A DNA stretch of 47,830 bases from Tubiluchus corallicola. Lineage: Eukaryota; Priapulida; Priapulimorpha; Priapulimorphida; Tubiluchidae. This document shows positions 8,591 through 19,323 of this stretch, in pieces. Where the stretch lies: the NCBI GenBank assembly GCA_030141605.1, contig JAQGDQ010000784.1, forward strand, positions 5,001 through 52,830, in the 5' to 3' direction. The stretch's first letter is position 1; every line of letters starts with the position of its first letter. A program made the position numbers and the translations under genes. The notes below the pieces were generated by a model, which saw nothing but the letters and a program-made list of their open reading frames with translations, was not told where the DNA came from and ran no database searches.

Positions 8591-8685
8591 TCACGGACTA
8601 TGCCTATCGTTCGAAGTTAAGTAACGCAAGGCTTGGTCTGTAAATGGATGGTGACTGCCAGTTGGCAATGGCACCTCTGCAAGTT
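8591..8685 (+). pseudogene. Diverged 5S rRNA-like sequence
   Basis: ATCACGG, GAAGTTAAGTAACGCAAGGC, TTGGTCTGTAAATGGATGG and TGACTGCC follow the order and spacing of the 5S internal region at 7431-7548 with many substitutions. It runs in the opposite direction to that copy and has no recognisable 5' third. It is probably an old 5S-derived retroposon head. Confidence 0.5.
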
Positions 8686-8940
8686 CAGCGTCCTCGGTAA
8701 TAAGCAGAACTCCAATTCTTCTTCCAAATCATTCAAATCAAATCCAAAAAATGTTTTTGAAAAATTTATTTTGCAAAGTCAAGGCGATCAAAGTTTGTCG
8801 GCTTTTGCTAGTTATAAACTAAAAGCTAAAGAAGTATGTAACCCAATGCTTCGCATATATCTTAACAAATTTGTATTAAGATTCATATTTTGTTACATAT
8901 TATTACATTTTACCAAATTATACATTATTGTGACATGACG

Positions 8941-9500
8941 TGTTGTGTAGCATTGTGTTACGTTATATTATGTTACATTACGTCACGTTACATTGTATTG
9001 TAACATGCTGTGTTGTGTTCTATTGTATTACGCTATGTCGCATTACATTGTAACAACATGCTGTGTCGAGTAGCACTGTGTTGCATTGTGTTAAGTAATG
9101 TCATGTCACGTCATGACATTGTGACATGATGTGTTGTGTAGCATTGTGTTACGTTATATTGTGTTACATTACGTCACGTTACATTGTATTGTAACATGCT
9201 GTGTTGTGTTCTATTGTATTACGTTATGTCGCATTACATTGTAATAACATGCTGTGTCGAGTAGCACTGTGTTGCACTGTGTTAAGTAATGTCATGTCAC
9301 GTCATGACATTGTGACATGATGTGTTGTGTAGCATTGTGTTACGTTATATTATGATACATTACGTCACGTTACATTGTATTGTAACATGCTGTGTTGTGT
9401 TCTATTGTATTACGTTATGTCGCATTACATTGTAATAACATGCTGTGTCGAGTAGCACTGTGTTGCATTGTGTTATGTAACGTTACGTCACGTTATGTTA
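8941..9500. repeat. 191-bp tandem repeat, about 3 units
   Basis: TGTTGTGTAGCATTGTGTTA starts at 8941, 9132 and 9323, an exact 191-bp period. Each unit is itself built of related TGTTGTGTNG/ATTACATTGTAA blocks. Each complete unit holds an inverted repeat, TCATGTCAC and GTGACATGA, around an 11-base loop. Confidence 0.93.
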
Positions 9501-9829
9501 CTCTAATTAATATTACTATAATTCTTTTATTTCTTCCTCGATTTGCAGGAATATACAATCAGCACTTTTAGCCCTACGCATACACAGTTAATACAAAATT
9601 CCAATATATCGTTAATAGACAACAACAGGATGCGACAACATTAACGACACATAACCTATGGAATTCTCTATATCCACTATATGCTCGGCTTCGCAGTTAG
9701 ATAGAAAACAGATTACGTGAAAATCATAAGCTATGCTATGTTACATTCAAATCAAATCAATAAACTTCATAAATCTTTTAATAATGTAAAACCGTAAACA
9801 GGTACGTATATATAAATTAATATATAATG
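9501..9829. other. AT-rich stretch, nothing recognised
   Basis: Ordinary AT-rich sequence between the 191-bp array and the trinucleotide array, with no supported exon, RNA or terminal repeat. Confidence 0.5.
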
Positions 9830-10671
<842 letters not shown>

Positions 10672-11040
10672 CAAGAACAACAATAAAAATAATTTTGTTT
10701 AGAACAAAGTTTGGGGATAACACATTAACCGTTCAGTAACTCATTACTAGTTTCCAAGGTATATATATTATTTATATATATATATATATATAAGGACGTA
10801 TGTATAATTAAAGTTATGAACTACTGAACCAACTAAGTAAACAACAGTGGAAAAGCAGAGCAAGGCAAATAGAAAACATGGCAAACAAAACATGATAGAT
10901 ATGCACATACAATGGGTGCAGTTTTGATGTTAAAAATGATGTCTAAAATTGTACAACAAACAGTTGAGACTTGCTGAAATCTTATTACACGAAGATTACT
11001 CCTAAAACAGCAAAGTCTTCTTTTGCTTACGCCATGCAAA
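10672..11040. other. AT-rich stretch with a short TA repeat
   Basis: Contains a TA-dinucleotide run at about 10760-10792. No gene or transposon end recognised. Confidence 0.5.
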
Positions 11041-11257
11041 TGGGTGGTGTTGTTGGGGGGGGTTTTGGGGTGGTGGGTTGTGGGTTGGGGTTTTTTTTGT
11101 TTTGTTTTTTTGGTTGTTTTGTTGGTTGGGTTTGGTTTGTTGTTGTGTTTTGTTTTTTTTTTTGGTTGTGGTTTGTGTTGTGTGTGTGGTTGGGTGTTGT
11201 GTTGTTGGGTGTTTTTTGTTTGGTTTGTGGTTTGGTTTTGGTTGGTTGGGGTTTTTG
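11041..11257 (+). repeat. 217-bp stretch of G and T only, with G-run cluster
   Basis: From 11041 to 11257 the plus strand contains no A or C. The left part has G-runs of 8, 4, 3, 3 and 4 separated by short T-rich linkers (about 11055-11090), which satisfies the usual G-quadruplex pattern. The rest is irregular, with no fixed repeat unit. Open frames here only reflect the base bias. Confidence 0.9.
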
Positions 11258-11438
11258 CATGCAAAGCCTCATGCAGCAGTCAGAACTCAAGTTTTTCCAT
11301 GCATAATCATGCGAGAACTCTTGCTCAAATCTTCTCGCTCGGCTAGTCGGTGCCAAAACTGTATTTGCTCAAAACATGCAAAAATTCGAGCTAAAAGGCG
11401 TATTGTAAATCTGCTCGTGCTAAAAAAAATGCTTAGCG

Positions 11439-11899
11439 CAGGGGTGTGCAAATTGCGGCCCGCGAAGAGATTTGTCAACCTAATGAAAGTAACGGCCCGG
11501 GCGATTAATTTAGTGTATCCAGCTGAAGTCCGTGCCACAGTCTCAAAGATAGTGCGGGTAGTTTTTTCTACTAGATCGGATGCCATTAACCTTTACAAGA
11601 CGGTTGTAGCTTAATGTCACTGTACTACACAGACTGTGTGATACACATTACTAATTTGCATTGTAATGAAATTACCACTATCTGTCCTGAAAGTAGAAAT
11701 ATATGGTTTTTAATATAAATTTTAATAACTTCTAAAATAGTTTCTTGAGTGTAGTACTAATGATGTACGCAGGTTGGATACAAAAAAATCGTTATTAGGT
11801 CTCTCTGTACTTGGCTCCTTGATCAAACTGCCTGTGGTCTGCAGGAATTGCGGGAAAGTTTAATATGGCCCGGCTAGTCAGATAATTTGCACACCCCTA
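11439..11899 (+). mobile_element. hAT MITE, family A, copy 3
   Basis: Starts CAGGGGTGTGCAAATTGCGG and ends TTTGCACACCCCTA (last base changed from G). Flanked by a perfect 8-bp duplication GCTTAGCG (11431-11438 and 11900-11907). No transposase. Confidence 0.95.
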
Positions 11900-12148
11900 G
11901 CTTAGCGTATAACGTAAATCTCTCTTGAAAAGCTTGAAATTCTGCAACAAACTTTATTAATGAGAAGCTCAGAATCATGCGGAAACATGACTAAATTCTC
12001 ACCTTTCCCATGTCTTCACAAAGGTCTGTCTACAAGTCCAACAGACAGCTACATAAGGCCGTGGCCAAGCTTGCAAAGTGCAGAAAGAATAAGCAACAAA
12101 AGTGTTAATGCCGGTTATACAGCATTAAAAAACTGTTAAAACTTTAAC

Positions 12149-12848
12149 TTTACTTGTCTGTTAAAACTGTTAAAGTGAAAGAAATATATGACATGTATTG
12201 TCTTCATTTCATGTATCAGTATCATAATTCACTACTTCCACCAGCTATCATGTAAGGTATGACCATCCCACAAATATAGTTTACTTGTCTGTTAAAACTG
12301 TTAAAGTGAAAGAAATATATGACATGTATTGTCTTCATTTCATGTATCAGTATCATAATTCACTACTTCCACCAGCTTTTCAGTCATACTTTAGTCCAGT
12401 TTCAAATCAACATGATCATTACACAAGATATTCAGTCGGAAACTATGTACTCCCTCTTCCAAAAACAAATATAATGAAACAGTCATTAAAATATAATGCA
12501 ATTAAAATATGGTCATCAATTCCACGTGAAATGAAAACTCTTAATCTTTATCAATTTAAAAAAGCATCAAAGAATTACTTACAACAACGGTATAATTAAC
12601 TCACAATTTTACTCATCCTGATCTTAAGTTACTAACAAAACTTATTTTGTTCTAATGTAAATTATAACTGATGAAAATACTATGTAATGTTAATTGTCAA
12701 TTGTTTCACTTATCTGGAGGAGGACTCGAAAGCTCAATGCTCCTTCCCCCTCCTCGCAGTAACTCGCATAGTTTTTTTTTTCAATGTAATATCAATTTGT
12801 ATGTACGTTTGAGTTACTCTGGAATAAATTCATAATTCATAAAAAAAT
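12149..12848 (+). mobile_element. Non-LTR retrotransposon (LINE) 3' fragment
   Basis: A frame at 12285-12599 encodes 104 residues with KIWSSIPREMKTLNLYQFKK, the usual form of the C-terminus of LINE reverse-transcriptase ORFs (Trp-x-x-[IL]-Pro then a Phe-Lys-Lys helix). A 3' UTR follows and ends near ATAAATTCATAATTCATAAA. The first 131 bp (12149-12279) are a tandem duplicate of the next segment, so the insertion is rearranged as well as 5'-truncated. A second copy lies inverted at 15143-15825. Confidence 0.8.
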
Positions 12849-12849
12849 T

Positions 12850-13250
12850 CACTTGGCACAATGCCTGCAAATTATTTAATAGATAGTCAAAAATTGAACT
12901 TTGTGAGAAAAATTGCAAAATCTTGCACGTTGGGAATTCCATTATGTAAATAACAGTCGAATAAATTTAAGATTTAAATATGGTTGTACTGTAGATCTAA
13001 ATGAAAATGTAAAATTAACGGTTAAGAACTCATTTAAAGATTATGTTTTAAGATATCTATTATAGCTTCTTACAACACTGTATACTGTAAAATAATTACA
13101 AGGGAACTACAATGTGTGGTTATTATAAAGTTGAATGTCTGTAGATATGTTACTTTACTAATATCGCATTACCTGCTTTACTAACATCTTTATCTTTGTA
13201 AGCTGTATATTTTTATACGAAATAAACTCATAATAATAATAATAAAACAC
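12850..13250 (+). mobile_element. Possible second LINE 3' end
   Basis: A short frame (about 12950-13066) encodes NLRFKYGCTVDLNENVKLTV and ends in a stop. About 150 bp of AT-rich sequence and GAAATAAACTC with an AAT-repeat tail follow. The layout resembles a LINE 3' end, but the protein is not recognised. Confidence 0.3.
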
Positions 13251-13881
13251 TCTTCATACATAAAAAATTTCTTAAAATTTATATCACTTGCATACAGAGT
13301 TTGCATTATCAGTAACGCTGTATAAAACTTGAAAATTCAAACTCCTGCGATGAAGATTAGGCCACAGTTAATAGTAAATCCTTCAAAAAAATGATCACAG
13401 CTTTTATTATTGAACATTATTTTATTATAAACTAACACATTCGTATAATAATTCAATTTTCATTCTTCTTAAATGCAAAATCTGATCATTTTTAATTACC
13501 TGATACATGCGCATTAACTAATTAATTATATTAGTAACAATTCTGAGAGGGTGGCTGACCTTGATAACTTATAGTTCTTTCGCCACCCTTTCACCACTAA
13601 TCAATAATCACTTTTGCACTTTGTAATATTATTGTATGTTGTACAGATTTAAAAATCTCTTAGTTATGTATTTTGCTATTTTAAAAATGGTGATAAACTA
13701 ATAAACTTACTTACTTGCATACATAGCACCCCTTTCTTAACAAAGCAAAAGTTTAAGTTAGTTTAAATCAAAATAAAGCAAAGAAGTGGGCGCTAGTGCC
13801 CATCTAACTAGCAAAAAGCGAAATGCATGTGACATGGAAGAAGTAGCGGCTCGTACACAAAGTTACCATTCGTTGGTAATA
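13251..13881. other. AT-rich stretch with repeat fragments
   Basis: TTGCATACAGAGTTTGCATT and AGTAACGCTGTATAAAACTT (about 13290-13332) match the repeat at 41590-41790. At 13545-13720 GAGAGGGTGGCTGACC followed by AATAAACTTACTTACTT looks like another LINE 3' end. No host exon was seen. Confidence 0.35.
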
Positions 13882-14206
13882 CAGTCGACCCTCGTTAAGC
13901 CGGACCCCGTTAGCCCGGATATCGGATAAGACGGACGTCATCCGTGGTAAAGGAAACTGACCGATTTCCGCCCGAGCCGGAGCGCTAAACACAACACGGC
14001 CTACCAACTGTACAATAATTTCTTTATCCTCACAGGTTAACTATTTTAAAGTAATATACAGCATAGTATATAGTGCAATGTATGTAGGCCTTATTAAGGT
14101 GATTATTCCTGTATAATATAGACCATATATAGGCATATCGGATAAATCAAACAATCGGCTAAACCGGACCACCCCCAATTAGTCTGGTTTAACGAGGATT
14201 GACTGT
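13882..14206. mobile_element. pogo/Tigger-like MITE
   Basis: The inverted termini CAGTCGACCCTCGTTAAGCC and CAGTCAATCCTCGTTAAACC (right end, reverse complement) are flanked on both sides by TA (13880-13881, 14207-14208). The 325-bp size, TA target and CAGT-type ends fit non-autonomous pogo/Tigger elements. No coding capacity. Confidence 0.82.
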
Positions 14207-14320
14207 AATTGTTTCAAGTGAGCCATAGTTGAAAAAAGTAGTATGTTCCCTTCAATTTCAATTTTCTAGGGCAGATTGTTTTAAGCCGCTATAATTTAAA
14301 GTTGCGTCCGGTTTTTTTAA

Positions 14321-14780
14321 CCCTTTCATACCCGTTGTATCCCATGGGATACGAGAATATTTTCTGCCTTTAAAATTAATAAAATTTTAAAACTGATAGT
14401 TATTTGATCTGTTAATAGTTATTTTGATTTAAGCCAATAACAATGGACTAAAAATGGTGATAAAATGGCAAACTAGAAAATCTACATAGCATAAAAAACT
14501 GTGCAAGGTACAGTACTTTAGACACGACTTTGTACAGATCAGCATGGCGTGCATACTAAATGTCTTAAATACTTTAAAAAATTATCAACAGTTACAGAAT
14601 GAAGCACATTTTACGCTTCCATTGAATTCCAATGTATCCCGTGGGATATAGGATATATTTAGCACGCGGACACATATAGAAAAAAAATAATTATTATGTG
14701 TAAACAACATGGACATACTGGACAAAAGTACCAAGCCAAAATTTTTCTTCTTATTAAAAAACAATTTGGGACTGAAAGGG
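14321..14780 (+). mobile_element. piggyBac-like MITE, copy 1
   Basis: Bounded by TTAA on both sides (14317-14320, 14781-14784), with termini CCCTTTCATACCC and GGACTGAAAGGG. Near the left end is the perfect 16-bp palindrome GTATCCCATGGGATAC, and near the right end a close version, GTATCCCGTGGGATAT. A 402-bp relative lies inverted at 34512-34913. Confidence 0.85.
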
Positions 14781-14784
14781 TTAA

Positions 14785-15142
14785 GAGCCATTGTCCTATT
14801 ATCACGCTGTAAGTCAGCATTTTCCTACTGCACTGCTTTTATATTTTGAGTTTCTCAGCAAAAATCGGGCTCATAAGCCACCTCCATAGCCACCCTACAA
14901 AGTCAAAATGAAGTCATGGTCCTCTTCGACTACGAAGGACGAATAACAACAACATATTTTAAGTTGTAAAATACTAGTATTGTATCCAGGCCAGATAAAT
15001 GTTTTCGATACGAAATCGAGTCGGAATTTCAGTACTTTGTAAAGAACATCTAAAGACGCAAAGCTGTCCACGTTGAAGCGAAACTGAATTGTGAAAAAAC
15101 TGGGTTACAATAGGATGACGACTGTTTTGTCTTAAAGCTTAA
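14785..15142. other. Nothing recognised
   Basis: AT-rich sequence between the piggyBac-like MITE and the inverted LINE fragment; no exon or RNA supported. Confidence 0.5.
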
Positions 15143-15825
15143 ATTATGAATTTATTCCACAGCAACTCAAACATACATATAAATTGATATAACATTGAAA
15201 AAAAACTAGGCGAGTTACTGTGAGGAGAAGGAAGGAGCATTGAGCTTTCGTGTCCTCCAGATAAGTGGAACAATTGACAATTAACATTACATTTTCATCA
15301 GTTATAGCATACATTAGAACAAAATAAGTTTTGTTAGTAACTTAAGATCAGGATGAGTAAAATTGTGAGTTAATTATACCGTTGTAGTAGGTAATTCTTT
15401 GATGCTTTTTTAAATTGATAAAGATTAAGAGTTTTCATTTCACGCGGAATTGATGACCATATTTTAATAACATTATATTTTGATGACTGTTTCATTATAT
15501 TTGTTTTTGGAAGGGGGAGTACATAGTTTTCGACTGAATACCTTGTGTAATAATCACGTTGATTTGAAACTGAACTAAAGTATGACTGAAAAGCAGGTTG
15601 AAGTAGTGAATTATGATACTGATACATGAAATGAAGACAATACATGTCGTATATTTCTTTCACTTTAACAGTTTTAACAGACAAGTAAATTATATTTGTG
15701 AGATGGTCATACCTTACATGATATATTAGTTTGAGAATTTTGTTCTGGGTAATTTGTAAAGGTTCCAGATTACTTTTATATACACCACCCCAAGATGAAA
15801 TGCGTTTTGAAATTTTGTGTCACTT
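15143..15825 (-). mobile_element. LINE 3' fragment, inverted relative to 12149-12848
   Basis: The minus-strand frame 15684-15370 encodes the same 104-residue C-terminus as the copy at 12285. The match extends farther 5' (to about 15810) with SSWGGVYKSNLEPLQITQNK and ILKLIYHVRYDHLTN, which are typical of the segment after the RT domain of CR1/jockey-type LINEs. An in-frame TGA near 15820 shows decay. The 3' UTR ends near 15143. Confidence 0.8.
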
Positions 15826-16189
15826 AATGCTATCGTAATGTACACTGGGTTATGAGAACTTTTTAACCCAACTTGCAAAAAATCAAGCAGCTGAGTTTGA
15901 AGGAATTTTTCTAGATAAACAGACTTGTGTGATTTAGAAAACTAAACTTTTTCATTTTCTTTTTTTATTAATCTACTTAAATTAATATTTTTCAAATAAC
16001 TGCATAAGAATATTTTCGTTACTTCGTATCTAAAGTTCATTAAAAGTCTTTGCAGTGCATATTAAGCTGATGATTCATACTTCTGTACCAGTAATACTAC
16101 GTCTTCTGCTTAATTGATTCAGTCGACGAATTGGGTCAACAAGCGTCTGTCTCAAAGTGAGTCTATTAAGTGATGCCTACCATATTTTA

Positions 16190-16830
16190 GATTTAATATT
16201 TTATTTCAAACTTCACAAAGTTCATATTCACATCACAAATTAACACAAATAATACAATAAATCATGACACACAACAATAACACAAATAACAATTAACGAT
16301 ATAACAAACTACGCCAATGACATCTAAGTACAGAAGTAAAGTTTGCATCACTGTTTAAAATGTTCTTGCATATAAAATTTTCACTCTTATTCAGCCTGAC
16401 GTGTAAACTGTATGCACATTTTCTGTGAATCACATCAAAATAAATAATATTAAGTCTAGTAGAAATATATCTGGCACTCGTATCATATGAAAAGTTAAAC
16501 AGCTTCCGTGTTGATACATTATATACAACCTTGAGTTTGCTAAGATTGTAAGAACAAAAATGTCTCCAAGTGGACATACAATAAAAAGTAGTGCAGTGAG
16601 CATTAAACAATTGTCTCTTCACGTTAACTGAACAGTGAGTAAATTTCATGAGTAATTTATTTGCTCTACCATAGTAAGTTGAACATTGTCGTAATATATC
16701 TAAATCATCTCTATTGTCACCTGATAAAATATGGCCCTTATAAAAGATATTTTTCCTTTTTACTAGGTACAAAACTTTTACATAGATAATGTATTTCCAT
16801 GTCACTGAAGCACTTCTGCAGCTAGTAACC
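16190..16830 (-). mobile_element. LINE reverse-transcriptase C-terminal fragment
   Basis: The frame 16805-16293 contains GHILSGDNRDDLDILRQCST, then RANKLLMKFTHCSVNVKRQL and FNAHCTTFY. This is the region right after the RT core in many LINE ORF2 proteins (Tyr-Leu-Gly-His-Ile-Ile...Asp-Asp...Ile-x-Arg-Gln). The catalytic core is missing (5' truncation near 16830). The 3' side runs to an ACACAAATAA-type AT-rich tail near 16200. Confidence 0.78.
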
Positions 16831-17655
16831 TATTAATTGATGTTTGAAAAGTAAAATATGTTAAATATTTGTTAACATTTGAGCTGCTAGAAAACCATTT
16901 TAACCGTTTGAAAGACTGATTGTCTCCCTAATGCAACTGAGAAATACATGGTTTTCGTAAAATTGTTGTAACCTAGTTTATAAACCTATATTCGCTATAT
17001 TATACAAACACCTATGTGAAATTTTTCCCCCATACCAGGGGCCACTTTTAGAGGCGTTCATTGTGCTTTTACCCATGCAATACAAACATAAAAATAAAAT
17101 TTTATAAATGGACAACGAAGCAAGGGAGGTAAATCAACAAACCATTAGCCAGGTTCCACCCAATAGCTGGTAAAGTTAAAACTCAAAATTAAAGTATCAC
17201 CTGTATGAGTCTGACACTGGTTGTTGTGATTTCGTTTCATCCTTGAACAAGGTAGTTAATAGACGATTTACCGGTGCAACCGTAAGAATGGTATATCTCA
17301 TTCTCTACGCTTATAAATAATTCGTTACACAGATCAATCTAATTACTAAATATCTAAACCCCTTACCAGACTATTGAATCTATTATATACGTTCTGAGTT
17401 TTATTTTTAGTTATTTAAATTAAATTTCAAAACACAATCACAGATGGTACATAACTATATGGGCCCACAACACGGCACAAGCAATCAAGCATTACTCAGT
17501 GCACCCACCAAACACTATGGGAAATCTTACAGTCGCCAGTTTAACGCCAGCTTAAACCTCAGTAGACAATATTACGCATTTTATCTACGACCCCACCACC
17601 GGGCTGTTAATTAATAGATGGACAGTAGGGGTGAGCCATTCTCTACCAGTGCGCA
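16831..17655. other. AT-rich stretch, terminal-repeat remnant at right
   Basis: No exon was recognised. TAGGGGTGAGCCATTCTCTA at 17636 matches the left end of the 96-bp element at 19828, so the foldback that follows probably belongs to that family. Confidence 0.45.
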
Positions 17656-17853
17656 GTGATTTCTGCGCACAATTTTAAAGAAATTACTAGTCGTTTTATT
17701 GCAGAACAAAATCTAGTGATATGCATGATCTTTGTAAGACTAATTTTTAATGGTGATTCGAAAACTTGTCTTACAAAGATCATGCTTTTCACTGGATTTT
17801 GTTCTGCAATAAAACGACTAGTAATTTGTTTAAAATTGTGCACAGAAATCACA
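17656..17853. mobile_element. Foldback element with about 85-bp arms
   Basis: The arm at 17656-17740 (GTGATTTCTGCGCACAATTT...GATCTTTGTAAGAC) and its reverse complement at 17767-17853 agree at roughly nine bases in ten around a 26-base loop. A single diverged arm of this kind occurs at about 4705-4780. A TAGGGGTGAGC end sits 20 bp to the left; the matching right end was not found. Confidence 0.78.
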
Positions 17854-18417
17854 GGTAAATTATGCTAATTGCATGATGCTTCAGTCGTTTTAGTGATAAA
17901 GAACATAATGTGAGTGAAGTGCTGAATTATTTAAACCTATAGTTTTGGATTCGAAACACACCTTAATCACCTTTGCAGCCACTTACACTCATCGTTTTGA
18001 CACTTTACGATCAATAATCGGAAACAAAAACTAATTCTATTGAATCCTGATCTCAACAAGTTCACCCTAAAAACTATTATAATATAAATGCCTACAAATG
18101 TGGTTTTCTCAGACTGGGAAGCAATAAGTTACTGGTGCTCTCTCCAAACTTCTTCACTGTAGCCGTAAGTGTCTATTTTTATTGCTTTTATAATTAATCC
18201 TTTGGCATGTTACTGGTGTTTATTAATCACTGATGTCCCGGCCACACTTTAGTATTAGGGTCTGTTCTTAGAATTATGCAGATATTGATTGATGCTTAAT
18301 TGACTTTATCATTGATTGCAAAATAGGTACCGCATTTCATGCTCAACTCACTCTCTCCACTAAATAACAGCTTCCTTGAGCGACGAGGAAAATTCATGAC
18401 AGACAAATAGATACATA
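17854..18417. other. Nothing recognised
   Basis: AT-rich sequence without supported exon, RNA or transposon ends. Confidence 0.5.
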
Positions 18418-18425
18418 GATGGAAC

Positions 18426-18822
18426 CAGGGCCTAATTCTAATTGGGGGGGGGGAAGTGGTGATACTTCCCCGGGGCCTCACCCTCCAGGGGGCCTCGCGC
18501 CAAGGTAACATTTTTTTTGCTTTATGCAAACATTCTGCCTCCTCTCTCCCTCTCTCTCACTTGCTGCGCGCACGCCGTTTGCCAGTATTGACAAGTATTA
18601 AGAACTGGTCTTGAGAATAAATCAGTTTTTCTTTCAATTGTTCTTTCCTTTAACAACTGTATAACTCCATATTTTCTCTTTGAAAATGCTTCTCCAGCGT
18701 TCCAGCAGTTCAAAATTTTTCTGGTCGCCAACCACGGTAGCGCCCGCCCCCGGCTCTTAACAACCGATTGGGCCGCACACGCCCCACTTCCCCGGGCCTC
18801 GCCTAGGCTGAAATAGGCCCTG
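18426..18822. mobile_element. hAT MITE with CAGGGCCTA ends
   Basis: Left end CAGGGCCTAATTCTAATTGG; right end, reverse complement, CAGGGCCTATTTCAGCCTAG. Perfect 8-bp duplication GATGGAAC (18418-18425 and 18823-18830). Both subterminal parts are GC-rich with CTTCCCCGGGG-type blocks. Open frames across it are not recognised. Confidence 0.9.
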
Positions 18823-19323
18823 GATGGAACCGGTAATTCTATATAGTTGCATTACCATTAATAATGTCACTTTTTACTTTTTGTTAGTATTGACTTTTAT
18901 AATGAAATGGCCTTCTTCTAAGATCGTTTTGAATAATTATAAACTTCATATTTCAATTAAATTTTTGCACTCTCTCTGTGATTCAGCATATTATCAGTTT
19001 TGCTATGGTGTGGCATAATTCAGCTACAGGCCTAATTGTTATATAACTTGTGTTAAGCTATAATTTTTTGTTGCGTTATGTTATAGTCTGTTATGTTACA
19101 GTAAATGAATTTATTACATGCCACGTGCTCGCTCTATTACAATAGTTTCAGCTACCAGAACCAGTAAACTAGAATCAGTTTTATTAGCACACAGAAGCCT
19201 AGTAACCGTAAGTAGTTTTTCCGTCTACAGGTGGCACCACGAGCTTAGGTCTATCATCTCAATTTACCTGTGCTCAATTCATTCTCGGTATCGTGTATCT
19301 CAAACTGCTACTATGGTCATAAC

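Noticed and set aside
11023-11614. Gly/Val/Trp/Phe-rich and Thr/Asn/Gln/Lys/Pro-rich frames
   Set aside because: Forced by the G/T-only composition of 11041-11257.
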